From Tractidigestivibacter scatoligenes (GTDB lineage: Bacteria; Actinomycetota; Coriobacteriia; Coriobacteriales; Atopobiaceae): 64,000 nucleotides of DNA. A model generated the notes under the pieces. That model made no database searches, was not told the DNA's origin, and saw only the letters and a list, made by a program, of their open reading frames with translations. The DNA lies in contig NZ_LOJF01000012.1 of assembly GCF_001494635.1 (NCBI RefSeq), positions 1 through 64,000 of the forward strand. Reading direction: 5' to 3'. How positions within the stretch are numbered: position 1 is the stretch's first letter; each line of letters starts with the position of its first letter. This document shows positions 41,930-50,336 of this stretch, in pieces. A program made the position numbers and the translations under genes.

Positions 41930-42463
41930 CTACATCGTGTACGCGGCCACAACCTCGCCGTAGTAGGCGATGTGCATGTCGCGGTTGGAATCGCAGTTGG
42001 TGCTCGGCACGTCCTCTGGATAGAAGCGCGCAAGGATGTCCGCCGGCAGGGCCTTGCGGTCCTGGAGCTGGTGATGCACGACACGGCACTCAAGGGTAAG
42101 GGCGGTCTCCGCAATCGCTGGCACGGACACAACCTGAGGCTCTACCGTGTGCAGCCCCAGCTCAGCGATCTTATCGATGTCGCGACCAGTGATGCTTCCT
42201 GCGCGGGCGAGAATCCTACGGTCAAAGCCCTCTCCCGGCACGCCAATGGTGAACTCGCCCGTCTCGTCCAGCAGCGTACGGGTAAAGCGGCCCTCGCGCA
42301 CGAAGGTGACAAACACCGGCCGCGCCCACTCCACGCCCAGCGTACCCCACGAGATGGTCATGGTATTGACCTTCCCGTGCGCCGCGCTGGTGAGCAGCAC
42401 GCCTCTGTTGACGGCGGTCAGGATTCCGCCTGCGTGCTCCAGCACATCAATCTTCTCGCCCAT
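41930..42463 (-). CDS. flavin reductase-like (FMN-binding) protein
   Basis: A 177-residue protein of the flavin reductase domain family. GGILTAVNRGVLLTSAAHGK starts the split beta-barrel, followed by NTMTISWGTLGVEWARPVF, which matches the FMN-binding segment. EFTIGVPGEGFDRRIL fits the family's F-x-x-N/G pattern. It probably reduces FMN with NAD(P)H or binds FMN for another redox reaction. The ATG at 42463 with AAGGGGGAG upstream is the start; the long open frame beyond it lies opposite the kinase gene and is not coding. Confidence 0.85.
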   Translation of the reverse strand: MGEKIDVLEHAGGILTAVNRGVLLTSAAHGKVNTMTISWGTLGVEWARPVFVTFVREGRFTRTLLDETGEFTIGVPGEGFDRRILARAGSITGRDIDKIAELGLHTVEPQVVSVPAIAETALTLECRVVHHQLQDRKALPADILARFYPEDVPSTNCDSNRDMHIAYYGEVVAAYTM

Positions 42464-42676
42464 GAAATCACTCCCCCTTGGTAGGTCCCGCAGCAAGGCG
42501 CCTGGGGGACAGATTGGAACTGCCACGGTTATACCCAGGCGCCGGGCTCCAGCTCCTTGCAACAACGCAAGCGACAGTGCATATTGGGAGGCGAGCGCCG
42601 CCCGGCTATCAACGCGCCGATACCGGAGTAGCCGCCCCATCCTCCCCGACGGCAATGACGAGAGGAACGCGCACCA

Positions 42677-44167
42677 ATGACGTCGAGGCAGACCATCCGC
42701 CACAGGCTCCTTGTCTCCAACGTAATCATGGTCGTGGTGCCAGTCCTCGTGACGGCACTCGTTGGCGTGGCATGTCTCGTCGTGATGCTCAACACTGCCA
42801 GCCACAAGGGCCTGGGGCTCGACAGCGAAAGCGACTTCTGCTGGGCGGCCACCACGGCAGCGGAGCTTGTCGAGAACACCGTGGGCGACACCTCGCCGGC
42901 GTCAGCCTCGTATGACGGCGTCACCTCCCTCCTCCAGGGGCAGGGCCTTGACCTCGCCGTCATTGAGGACGGGCGTGCCGTCTTCTCCACCAGTGGCGTC
43001 ACGGGAACGGACCTCTCGCTCGCGCTTGCCGCCAGCGCCACAGGCGAAAGCCCCGTCACGATGCGCTCGGGCGAGCGCATGGCGTTCCTCAAGGCAGAGA
43101 CCTCCAGTGACGGCACGACGAGCTACCAGGTCGCCGTGTTTGGCTCGCTCACCGAGGTCGCAGACGGCACCATCAAGCACATGGCCGCAGCCAGCGCCTT
43201 CATCCTGGCGCTCACCGCCGCTGGCTCGGTCCTTCTCGTGAATCGCTTCTGCCACCGCTACGTGTTCGACCGCATCGAGTGGTCGCTTGGGCACCTTGAG
43301 GAAGGCGTCCGGCAGCTCTCCGCCGGCAACCTCTCCTACCGCATCCACTACGACCGCGACGACGAGTTCCGCCCCATCGCAGACTCGTTTGACCACATGG
43401 CCGCCCAGCTTCAGGCATCCGAGGAGCGACAGCAGCGCGACCAGCGGAGCCGCCAGGAGCTCATCGCGTGCATCTCGCACGACCTGCGCTCGCCGCTCAC
43501 CTCAATCCGCGGCTACGCCGAGGGGCTAAGGGACGGCATTGCCACGACGCCCCAGATGCGCGAGCGCTACGCCACGCGCCTCGCCTCCAAGGCCGAGGAG
43601 ATGGACGGCCTGGTATCCGAGCTGTTCACGTTCTCCAAGCTTGACCTTGGGGACTTTCCGCACGAGGAGCGCCCCGTGCGCGTGGACACGTTCCTGCAAG
43701 GCGTCCTAAGCGACCTTGCGCCGGAACTTGAGCGCACGGGCACCACGTTATCCCAGGTGGACCTGACCCCCGCAACGGTGCTCGCAGACGAGCGCCTCCT
43801 GAGACAGGCAGTGTCAAACGTGCTGCTCAACGTTTCACGCCACGCGCCTGGCGCTGCGGTCTCGGTCCGCACGGGCATCACCACGGACGGAAGCCGCGTG
43901 CGGGTAGTGATAGCCGACAACGGCCCCGGTGTGCCTGCGGAGTCGCTCGGGCGCATCTTTGACGTGTTCTACCGCACCGACCCGTCGCGCACGGCAACGT
44001 CCGGCGGCAGCGGCCTTGGCCTGGCCATTGTCCAGCGCGCCATGCGGGCGATGGGCGGTGATGCCACGGTGGAGAACGTCGTGCCGCACGGGCTGCGCAT
44101 AACTCTCACGCTGCGCACAACAGACACGCCGGCCAAGGAGCACGGCACGGAGGGGGCTCCCGCATGA
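42677..44167 (+). CDS. sensor histidine kinase (OmpR-type partner)
   Basis: A 496-residue kinase with two membrane helices (residues 10-38 and about 175-195) around a 135-residue outer sensor domain, then HAMP (HLEEGVRQLSAGNLSYRI). HisKA follows: LIACISHDLRSPLTSIRGYA, with His as the phosphorylated residue. The ATPase domain has NVLLNVSRHA, VIADNGPGVP, FDVFYRTDPS and GGSGLGLAIV. It overlaps the response-regulator gene by ATGA. The stimulus is unknown; cell-envelope or antimicrobial signals are common for this group. Confidence 0.92.
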   Translation: MTSRQTIRHRLLVSNVIMVVVPVLVTALVGVACLVVMLNTASHKGLGLDSESDFCWAATTAAELVENTVGDTSPASASYDGVTSLLQGQGLDLAVIEDGRAVFSTSGVTGTDLSLALAASATGESPVTMRSGERMAFLKAETSSDGTTSYQVAVFGSLTEVADGTIKHMAAASAFILALTAAGSVLLVNRFCHRYVFDRIEWSLGHLEEGVRQLSAGNLSYRIHYDRDDEFRPIADSFDHMAAQLQASEERQQRDQRSRQELIACISHDLRSPLTSIRGYAEGLRDGIATTPQMRERYATRLASKAEEMDGLVSELFTFSKLDLGDFPHEERPVRVDTFLQGVLSDLAPELERTGTTLSQVDLTPATVLADERLLRQAVSNVLLNVSRHAPGAAVSVRTGITTDGSRVRVVIADNGPGVPAESLGRIFDVFYRTDPSRTATSGGSGLGLAIVQRAMRAMGGDATVENVVPHGLRITLTLRTTDTPAKEHGTEGAPA

Positions 44168-44886
44168 GCAAGATCTTGATTGTTGAGGACGACAAGGACA
44201 TCGCCGAGCTCGAGCGCGACTATCTCGAGGCAAGCGGCTTTGACACCGCGATTGCCCCAGACGGACGCCGAGGTCTCTCGCTTGCACGAAGCGGTGGCTT
44301 TGACCTGGTCATACTCGACCTCATGCTGCCTGGTGAAGACGGCCTTTCCGTGTGCCGGTCAATCCGCGAGCGCTCTGGCGTCCCCATCATCATGGTGACC
44401 GCGCGCAGCGAGGACATCGACGTAATCCGCGGCCTTGGAACCGGCGCCAACGACTACGTGACCAAGCCCTTCTCGCCCAGCGTGCTCGTGGCGCGCGTGA
44501 AGGCGTGCCTCGCCAGCGCCGAGCGCGCGAGCAATGCGGCCGCGCCAGCCGTCGATACAAACAAGCCCCAGGTAGACGACATTGTGTTTGGCGATGTGCG
44601 CATCTGCCCGGCTTCGCACGTCGTGCGCGTGGCGGACAGCGAGGTTGCGCTCACCAACCGCGAGTACGAGCTGCTGCTGTTCCTCGCGCAGAGACCGGAC
44701 ACCGTCTTTAGCCGGCAGGCCCTCTACCAGCGCGTATGGGGCGAGGACGCCGTGGGCGATGGCTCAACGGTCACGGTGCACGTGAACAGGCTGCGCGAGA
44801 AGCTCGAGCGCAATCCCGCGAACCCAACGCTCATCCAGACCGTGCGTGGCGCGGGCTACATCCTGCGCTCCAATGACAACATGTAG
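44164..44886 (+). CDS. OmpR/PhoB family response regulator
   Basis: A 240-residue DNA-binding response regulator. Receiver: VEDDKD at residues 7-12, phospho-acceptor in VILDLMLPGEDG near residue 53, and Lys in YVTKPFSP near residue 102. The C-terminal winged helix includes LTNREYELLLFLAQRPDTVF and TVHVNRLREKLE and ends in VRGAGYIL. It is coupled to the kinase by a 4-bp overlap. The DedA gene follows 122 bp downstream and is a possible target. Confidence 0.95.
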   Translation: MSKILIVEDDKDIAELERDYLEASGFDTAIAPDGRRGLSLARSGGFDLVILDLMLPGEDGLSVCRSIRERSGVPIIMVTARSEDIDVIRGLGTGANDYVTKPFSPSVLVARVKACLASAERASNAAAPAVDTNKPQVDDIVFGDVRICPASHVVRVADSEVALTNREYELLLFLAQRPDTVFSRQALYQRVWGEDAVGDGSTVTVHVNRLREKLERNPANPTLIQTVRGAGYILRSNDNM

Positions 44887-45008
44887 CCCGCCTCGCGTTT
44901 AGCCAGCGTTTATCTTTGCGTGCCGGGGCGTTTAGCGCGCTTCCTTAGCATGTGTTGCTGCCAACAAGCCAACGGGGTGCCACCGCGGCACTACGCTAAG
45001 GAGCAATT

Positions 45009-45656
45009 ATGCAGGGATTCGTCCTTTCCTTTGTCGCGCAATACGGCTACCTTGCCCTCTCCGCGCTCATCTTTCTCGAGAACGTCTTCCCGCCCATACC
45101 CAGCGAGGCCATCCTGCCGGCAGCCGGTTTCATGTCGAGTATTGGCTCGCTCTGGCTTCCCGCGACCATCCTCGCAGCAACCATTGGCTCGCTCCTTGGG
45201 GCATACGTCCTGTACGGCATTGGGCGAGTCCTCAGCCAAGAGCGCCTTGAGCGCCTCATGGGCACCAAGCCCCTGCGTATGCTTGGCTCCGAGCCCGCAG
45301 ACGTATCGAGCGCCATCGGATGGTTTAGGAAGCACGGGCAGGTAAGCGTGCTAGCATGCCGCTGCATTCCCGTGGTGCGCAGCCTCATCTCAATCCCCGC
45401 CGGCACCTCCGGCATGGGCGTTGCGCGCTTCTCGGCCTACACCTTCCTTGGCTCGCTCGCATGGAACACCGTGCTCTGCACGCTTGGCTACGCCGCAGGA
45501 TCTGCCTGGGAGAGCGCCTCGGCCAACGCCACGCAGGCCATCGACGTGATGACCCTTATCGTGATTGGGGCCATTGTCGTTGCACTGGCGCTCTTGGTGG
45601 CAAAGCGCGCGGTCCCCGCAATAAGGAACGCCGTGCGCTCCGAGGGCGCCGAGTAG
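45009..45656 (+). CDS. DedA family membrane protein
   Basis: A 215-residue DedA/VTT-domain membrane protein. The hallmark ENVFPPIPSEAILPAAG is at residues 20-36 and the second conserved stretch RCIPVVRSLISIPAG near residue 120; both contain the charged residues needed for function. Family members (UptA, YngC) recycle undecaprenyl phosphate or other lipid carriers across the membrane. AAGGAG precedes the ATG. It is just downstream of a two-component system and convergent with arsR. Confidence 0.88.
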   Translation: MQGFVLSFVAQYGYLALSALIFLENVFPPIPSEAILPAAGFMSSIGSLWLPATILAATIGSLLGAYVLYGIGRVLSQERLERLMGTKPLRMLGSEPADVSSAIGWFRKHGQVSVLACRCIPVVRSLISIPAGTSGMGVARFSAYTFLGSLAWNTVLCTLGYAAGSAWESASANATQAIDVMTLIVIGAIVVALALLVAKRAVPAIRNAVRSEGAE

Positions 45657-45677
45657 GCCGTGAAGGACGAGACGAGA

Positions 45678-45998
45678 CTACTCGCCGGCACCGCAGCCGC
45701 TGCATGAGCACCGGTCCCCGTGAACAGATGGCGTGGCAAGTTCCGAGAAGAACCCTGCAAGTTTTGCAGCCGCGCCGGCGTCAATCGAGTAGTGGCACCA
45801 ACGTCCTTCTCGCCTGCAGCGCACCAGTCCGCAGTCGCAGAGCACCTTCATGTGGTGGGAGAGCGTGGGCTGTGAGATCTTGAGCCCGGAAAGCAGATCG
45901 CACGCGCACACCTCCCCGCATGCGCCCACCATGCGCACGATGGCAAGGCGGTTCTCGTCCGCCAGAGCCTTGAACATTCTTGCGTCAACCGCGCTCAT
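45678..45998 (-). CDS. arsR: ArsR family arsenic-responsive repressor
   Basis: A 106-residue ArsR/SmtB winged-helix repressor. The metal-sensing motif EVCACDLL at residues 29-36 corresponds to the ELCVCDL motif of arsenical sensors, and KISQPTLSHHMKVLCDCGLV is the recognition helix region. The C-terminus is Cys-rich (CSCSGCG) and may add a metal ligand. As(III) would release it from DNA. Its start overlaps arsC by 14 bp; it is the last gene of acr3-arsC-arsR. Repeated TTGACA/ATCGATA sites upstream of acr3 are its likely operators. Confidence 0.9.
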   Translation of the reverse strand: MSAVDARMFKALADENRLAIVRMVGACGEVCACDLLSGLKISQPTLSHHMKVLCDCGLVRCRREGRWCHYSIDAGAAAKLAGFFSELATPSVHGDRCSCSGCGAGE

Positions 45999-46428
45999 CA
46001 GCGCCCCCCTCGCCTAATCGCTCGGCATCCATTCTCGCACGGAGGTCGGCAAGGTGAGCAAGGATGTCTTGTGCGCAGGCCTCGTATCCGCCCTTGGGTC
46101 CACCCATTGGGTCGGCAAGACCCCAATCCTCACGGTGCGCACACGGAAGCGAAGGGCACGCGACGCCACAGCCCATGGTCACCAGCCAGTCGACGCGAGG
46201 GGGTAGCTCCCAGAGAGACTTTGGGCGCAGGGAGTCGATGAGCTGCGACGCGACCCCGCGACGAGAGAGCTCCTCCAAAGCACCTGCGTCAACGCGATCC
46301 GCCGGACTGGTCCCCGCCGAGAGGAACGTGGCCCTCCCGGGCATAAGGGTCTGGGCCAGCGCCTGCGCCATCTGGCTGCGACAGGCGTTGTGCGTGCAGA
46401 CAAAGGCGACAATTGGGGTGTCCATCAT
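45985..46428 (-). CDS. arsC: arsenate reductase ArsC (LMW-phosphatase type)
   Basis: A 147-residue arsenate reductase of the low-molecular-weight phosphatase fold. The P-loop is VCTHNACRSQMAQ with Cys11 as nucleophile; a second pair of Cys lies in GCGVACPSLPC near residues 87-97, matching the Cys82/Cys89 shuttle of thioredoxin-linked enzymes. The following EDWGLADPMGG carries the conserved Asp. It reduces arsenate to arsenite for export by Acr3. Its ATG overlaps the acr3 stop (ATGA). Confidence 0.92.
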   Translation of the reverse strand: MMDTPIVAFVCTHNACRSQMAQALAQTLMPGRATFLSAGTSPADRVDAGALEELSRRGVASQLIDSLRPKSLWELPPRVDWLVTMGCGVACPSLPCAHREDWGLADPMGGPKGGYEACAQDILAHLADLRARMDAERLGEGGADERG

Positions 46429-47576
46429 GCGCGCTCCTTCTCGGCGCCCTGTCCCACCGAGAAGGGCATGTCGTCCTCAGGCCACGAGCAATGTCGCCGC
46501 ATTGCCAGCGCGGCGTTCACCAAGAGGATGAGCGAGGGGACCTCGATGAGAGGCCCAACAACCGCCGCAAACGCTTCGCCCGAGCCCAGGCCAAACGTAG
46601 CCACCGCCACGGCAATCGCAAGCTCAAAGTTGTTGCCGGTTGCGGTAAAGGCGATGGCGCTCGTCTGCGGGTACGAGAAACCCGCCGCATGCGCAACCGC
46701 AAAACTCGAGAAGAACATCACCGCAAAGTAGATGACCAGGGGAATTGCGATACGAACCGCATCGAGCGGAAGCTGCACGATCTGACGGCCCTTGAGCGAG
46801 AACATGAGGATGATGGTCGCGAGAAGTGCCACAAACGAGACGGGCGAGATGCGCGGGAGAAACACGCCCTCGTACCAGTCGCGACCCTTTGCGCGCTCAA
46901 GTGCCAGGCGCCCCAGAGCGCCCGCAGCGAAGGGAATCCCCAGGTAGAAGGCAACCGTTCCGGCCACGTCTCCCACAGAGAGGCTCACGGTCACAACCGG
47001 CGCCCCCACAAGAGACGTGAGCTGCGTCGCAAAGAGCCATGCCATGGGGCCGTAGAGCAGCACCTGAAGAATGGCGTTGACGGCGACAAAGCCGGCGCAC
47101 CACTCCGTGTCACCGCCGGCGAGGCCGTTCCACACGATGACCATGGCGATGCAGGGCGCAATGCCAATGAGAATGAGCCCCGTCATGTAGTCCGGCTGGT
47201 CGCGCAGGAAGGTGGTCGCCAGCACAAACATAAGCAGCGGGCCAATAACGGCGCAGAACAGGAGCATGATTCCCAAGGCCCGTGCGTTCCGAAACACGCG
47301 AGGCAGCTCTGCGTAGCGAACCTTTGCGAGCGGCGGATACAGCATGAGCATCATGCAAATGGCAAGCGGGACGTTTGTGGTGCCTACCGAAATTGAATTA
47401 AGCGCATCGGAGACGCCCGGAGCCACGGCACCAAGCAGGATGCCAGCGGCCATGGCGAGGAAGATCCACAGCGTGAGGAGCCGGTCCCGCACTCCCAGAC
47501 GCGCTGCGGTTCCCGCAGAAGGAGCCGTGACTTCCGATGACGCGCCAGCGATGTTTGCGCTTGTTTCTCTCGCCAT
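46425..47576 (-). CDS. acr3: arsenite efflux permease Acr3
   Basis: A 383-residue, ten-helix arsenite carrier of the ACR3 family. Conserved stretches include FLAMAAGILLGAVAPGV near residue 36 and GIAPCIAMVIVWNGLAGGD near residue 140, which holds the conserved Cys, and FTATGNNFELAIAVA near residue 315. It extrudes As(III)/Sb(III) driven by the membrane potential. It heads acr3-arsC-arsR, with AAGGA before the ATG. The operator region lies 50-110 bp upstream. Confidence 0.93.
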   Translation of the reverse strand: MARETSANIAGASSEVTAPSAGTAARLGVRDRLLTLWIFLAMAAGILLGAVAPGVSDALNSISVGTTNVPLAICMMLMLYPPLAKVRYAELPRVFRNARALGIMLLFCAVIGPLLMFVLATTFLRDQPDYMTGLILIGIAPCIAMVIVWNGLAGGDTEWCAGFVAVNAILQVLLYGPMAWLFATQLTSLVGAPVVTVSLSVGDVAGTVAFYLGIPFAAGALGRLALERAKGRDWYEGVFLPRISPVSFVALLATIILMFSLKGRQIVQLPLDAVRIAIPLVIYFAVMFFSSFAVAHAAGFSYPQTSAIAFTATGNNFELAIAVAVATFGLGSGEAFAAVVGPLIEVPSLILLVNAALAMRRHCSWPEDDMPFSVGQGAEKERA

Positions 47577-47621
47577 TGCCTAGTCCTTTCGCCCAGAGGC
47601 CTTGGAGGAGCGCCACGTGGG

Positions 47622-47682
47622 TTATATCGATATATGTCAATGCATCTCTGATAGTAGGCTTGTATCGATAATTGTCAATCTA
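47622..47682 (-). promoter_or_regulatory. acr3 promoter with two ArsR-like operator repeats
   Basis: On the minus strand two copies of ATTGACA followed by TATCGATA lie 40 bp apart (ATTGACAATTATCGATA and ATTGACATATATCGATA). The upstream copy supplies a -35 TTGACA with TACTAT as -10 at about 17 bp. This arrangement fits a repressor covering the promoter twice. Confidence 0.7.
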
Positions 47683-47733
47683 TTGTGAGAGAATCGCGCC
47701 ACAACGAACACGCCGATCCCATGCGCACCAGCG

Positions 47734-48459
47734 TTACGCGTAACGACGGGCAATGGAAAGCGCGAGGCCCACGTAACTCTCGCCAAAGAGCACGCAATGC
47801 AGAAGCACCGGCACCAGCTGGTGGATGCCCACGCGATCGCGCCATCCGTCTGCCAGCGGCGACACATCGTTGTAGGCGGCGAGAAAATCGTCCAGGTACG
47901 CGCAGCCAAAGAGCTGGAGCATGGCGAGGTCGGTCTCGGCGTGGCCGCCCGACGCCATGGGGTCGATAAGCGCGGCGCCAGTAGCGGCGGTACGGGAGCC
48001 TTCGGCTGCCCAGAGGAGATTGCCAGCCCAGAGGTCGCCGTGGATGCGCGAGCAGCGATGCCCCCGGCTGTGGACAAGCTCCGGTTCTGGAGAGTCGAAG
48101 TCCCCTGCCGCCATGCGATCGGCCACGTGGGTAAGAAGACGTGCCTCCGAAGCGTCTACCAGGCCGTCATTGCGAATCGTGCGCAGGTGAGGCATCACGC
48201 GTGACGTAGCACAGACGGCGCCCCAGCTCTTGGTGGCTTCGGTTGGCTCGGCAGGCACCACGGGCGTGAGAGAGCGGCCAATCACGTAGCCGTCGCCATT
48301 CCAGTCCGGCGGCGGGCACCCATACCACGACGCTCCGGCAGCATGCGTGCGTGCGAGAGCGGCACCGGCGAGACGGGCCTTCTCGCGCGTGGGCGCGCCC
48401 TCCTCAATGCGCTCCTCAAGCAGACGATGGGCGCCTGCCTCCACAACGCGAGAGCACAC
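47734..48459 (-). CDS. fructosamine kinase family protein, 5' end disrupted
   Basis: From the GTG at 48459 a 241-residue protein with the fructosamine-3-kinase/aminoglycoside phosphotransferase catalytic loop RIHGDLWAGNLLW (near residue 150) and ALIDPMASGGHAETDLAML. FN3K enzymes phosphorylate glycated amines for repair. In-frame sequence continues upstream with family-like residues (FEKRDENPRSDLTGEAAGLR) to about 48560, but has no ATG/GTG/TTG before a stop. An ATG at 48590 in another frame would join it if one G of a six-G tract were absent. So the gene is either frameshifted at that tract or starts late with a truncated N-lobe. Confidence 0.65.
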   Translation of the reverse strand: MCSRVVEAGAHRLLEERIEEGAPTREKARLAGAALARTHAAGASWYGCPPPDWNGDGYVIGRSLTPVVPAEPTEATKSWGAVCATSRVMPHLRTIRNDGLVDASEARLLTHVADRMAAGDFDSPEPELVHSRGHRCSRIHGDLWAGNLLWAAEGSRTAATGAALIDPMASGGHAETDLAMLQLFGCAYLDDFLAAYNDVSPLADGWRDRVGIHQLVPVLLHCVLFGESYVGLALSIARRYA

Positions 48460-48675
48460 AAGGCCACCGTCCTTCTCGGCCTCGCCGAGCCAGCGCAGGC
48501 CAGCCGCCTCACCCGTGAGGTCTGACCGCGGGTTCTCGTCTCTCTTCTCAAAGGTTTCGAACGTCTGGACCGCCCCCCAGCAGCGTACGCATTTTCACGC
48601 GCTTCTAGCTTGCATCATGGAGCGGGTTAAGGGTACGGGATTCTCATCTTCGCTCACGAGGGTCGCGACGCAATT

Positions 48676-48843
48676 GCAGAAACCCTCGCTGTGGCGTCGT
48701 TTTGGCGCCACAGGGGCAGCTCCAGCAGCAACTCCGCACGTAGCCCCCGCTGTGGCGTCAAATCGTCGCCACAGGGCGCATTCCCGCAGCGACTCCGTAC
48801 GAAACCCCCGCTCCGACGCCAACCGCGGCGCAACAACGCCACC
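48676..48843. repeat. R6 tandem hairpin repeats (three units)
   Basis: Three units of the form GCAGCAACTCCGCACGTAGC, each continuing into a hairpin such as CTGTGGCG...CGCCACAG. The units at 48725 and 48784 are the most alike. They recall the R6 cluster at 10166-10353. They occupy the gap between the fructosamine-kinase-like gene and DUF2798 gene 2; no other gene is seen there. Confidence 0.65.
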
Positions 48844-48978
48844 TCCCCCGCCGCCGACACCCAACAAAAACCTATGAAGAGTTTGTCCGCGTCGCAAACC
48901 GCGCCCCCTTGGCAGGGCGCGAGACATGCTAGGGTCTTTGGGACACAACTCATTGCAGGTATCCTTGGAAACGCACAC

Positions 48979-49019
48979 CCTCCCGGTGATAACGAACAAC
49001 ACTGCATCAACCCGGGAGG
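48979..49019 (+). promoter_or_regulatory. hairpin sequestering the ribosome site of DUF2798 gene 2
   Basis: CCTCCCGG at 48979-48986 pairs perfectly with CCGGGAGG at 49012-49019, which contains the GGGAGG ribosome site five bases before the ATG. A 25-base loop separates them. The mRNA could thus hide its own ribosome site, and a ligand, protein or temperature could open it. Confidence 0.55.
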
Positions 49020-49024
49020 TTTAC

Positions 49025-49528
49025 ATGCCGAAAAACCGCATCCAGACTGCTATCTTCACCCTCATGATGGTTCTTGTCATGGTGTATGGGATGATCTGCT
49101 ACAACATCACGCTCGAGGTCGGCGGCCTGTCCAACTTCGTCTTTGTCGAGGCCCTGCCCGAGCTTGCCTTTATGGGACCAATCGCATTTCTTCTCGACAT
49201 GCTCGTGGTCTCCCCCATTGCGTCACGTCATGCGGCAAAGCTAGTTGGCCCGCGTCCCCAGACGCCCTTTGCGATGGTCGCCGCAATCTCCGCGCTAAGC
49301 GTCCAGCTTATGTGCCCGCTCATGAGCCTCGCTGCCACGCTGATCATCAAGCGCCCGGCCAACGTCAATATTCTCGCGACGTGGATCCAGACTACCATCC
49401 TCAACCTGCCCATGGCCTTCTTCTGGCAGTTCTTTGTCGCGGGGCCAATCGTGCGCGGGGTCTTTGGCGCCCTGTTTGGCGAGAAGCGCGAGGCCGCAGG
49501 CAACGCCGCGGAACAGGCAGCACGATAG
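49025..49528 (+). CDS. DUF2798 membrane protein 2
   Basis: A 167-residue four-helix membrane protein, paralogous to the one at 38567: the start MPKNRIQTAIFTLMMVLVMV, the VYGMICYNITLEVGG turn, the LMCPLMSLAAT helix and the LNLPMAFFWQFFVAGPIVR end have close counterparts there. Tandem DUF2798 hairpins are present. The function is unknown. The ribosome site is inside an 8-bp stem. It stands alone, facing the convergent rpiB gene. Confidence 0.8.
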   Translation: MPKNRIQTAIFTLMMVLVMVYGMICYNITLEVGGLSNFVFVEALPELAFMGPIAFLLDMLVVSPIASRHAAKLVGPRPQTPFAMVAAISALSVQLMCPLMSLAATLIIKRPANVNILATWIQTTILNLPMAFFWQFFVAGPIVRGVFGALFGEKREAAGNAAEQAAR

Positions 49529-49636
49529 CCCTCTTGCCGCAGACGTCGGCAGGTCCTCGCTGAGAAACACCGCAAAGCTCCAAGCATCACCCAGTGGCGC
49601 CGCCGGCCCTAGCCGACAGCGCCACATGTCAACGCT

Positions 49637-50080
49637 TTACTGCTCGTCCTCGATTGCGGAAATCTTCGCAATGCGACGGACGTGGCGCTCATCGCCGCTG
49701 AACGGCGTATCGAGGAACGTGTCCACGATCTTGAGCGCAAGGCCAGGGCCGGTCACGCGCGCGCCCATCGTGAGGATGTTGGCGTCGTTGTGCTGGCGCG
49801 TGGCCTCGGCCGAGAAGCAGTCGCCGCACAGCGCCGCGCGGATGCCCTTGAACTTGTTGGCAACAATGGAGACGCCAATGCCGGTACCGCAGATGATGAT
49901 GCCGCGGTCACACTCGCCGCTCTGAACCGCGCGCGCAACCTTGGCTGCATAGTCCGGGTAGTCAACGGATTCGGTGCTGTACGTGCCAAAGTCCTTGTAC
50001 TGAAAACCAAGCTTGTCCAGGTGTGCCTTGACCTCCTGGAGGAGCTCGAAACCACCGTGGTCACAGCCCAAAGCAATCAT
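49637..50080 (-). CDS. rpiB: ribose-5-phosphate isomerase B family
   Basis: A 147-residue RpiB/LacAB sugar-phosphate isomerase. ALGCDHGGFELLQEVKAHL starts the protein, the active-site Cys lies in ICGTGIGVSI near residue 65, and TRQHNDANILTMGAR near residue 98 has the His and Arg that handle the phosphate. It interconverts ribose-5-phosphate and ribulose-5-phosphate (or an allose/galactose analogue). Length and start are normal. It is divergent from the alcohol dehydrogenase and shares its 256-bp upstream region. Confidence 0.92.
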   Translation of the reverse strand: MIALGCDHGGFELLQEVKAHLDKLGFQYKDFGTYSTESVDYPDYAAKVARAVQSGECDRGIIICGTGIGVSIVANKFKGIRAALCGDCFSAEATRQHNDANILTMGARVTGPGLALKIVDTFLDTPFSGDERHVRRIAKISAIEDEQ

Positions 50081-50253
50081 GTCTCATCCTTCCCTCGTTG
50101 TTGGGGCCAGCCGACGGGAAGCGTCGGCCAGGCGACATCTCATAGTACGACTGGAAACCAGGGGATACCGCTCCAAACGTACGCCGCCACGGTAATGCCC
50201 CACATGTTCGCCGCTCCGCAAAGCCTGCCGCAGCAATTCTCATACAAATGCTC

Positions 50254-50285
50254 TTGACCTAAAGTCAGGTTTAAATAGTACAACA
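50254..50285 (+). promoter_or_regulatory. MerR-type promoter of the Fe-alcohol dehydrogenase
   Basis: TTGACCTAAAGTCAGGTTTA contains an ACCT...AGGT dyad between a -35 TTGACC and a -10 candidate TACAAC at 19-bp spacing, the elongated spacing typical of MerR-activated promoters. CCTAAAGTCAG is shared with the merR promoter at 40761. Confidence 0.6.
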
Positions 50286-50336
50286 GCAATCGAGAAGGGC
50301 ATCCATCTCAGGAAAGCCCACGGCGAGAGGAGCACC

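Noticed and set aside
48676-48843. Tandem repeats considered as a CRISPR array
   Set aside because: Units are self-complementary hairpins of varying sequence, not identical repeats with unique spacers; no cas gene is present.
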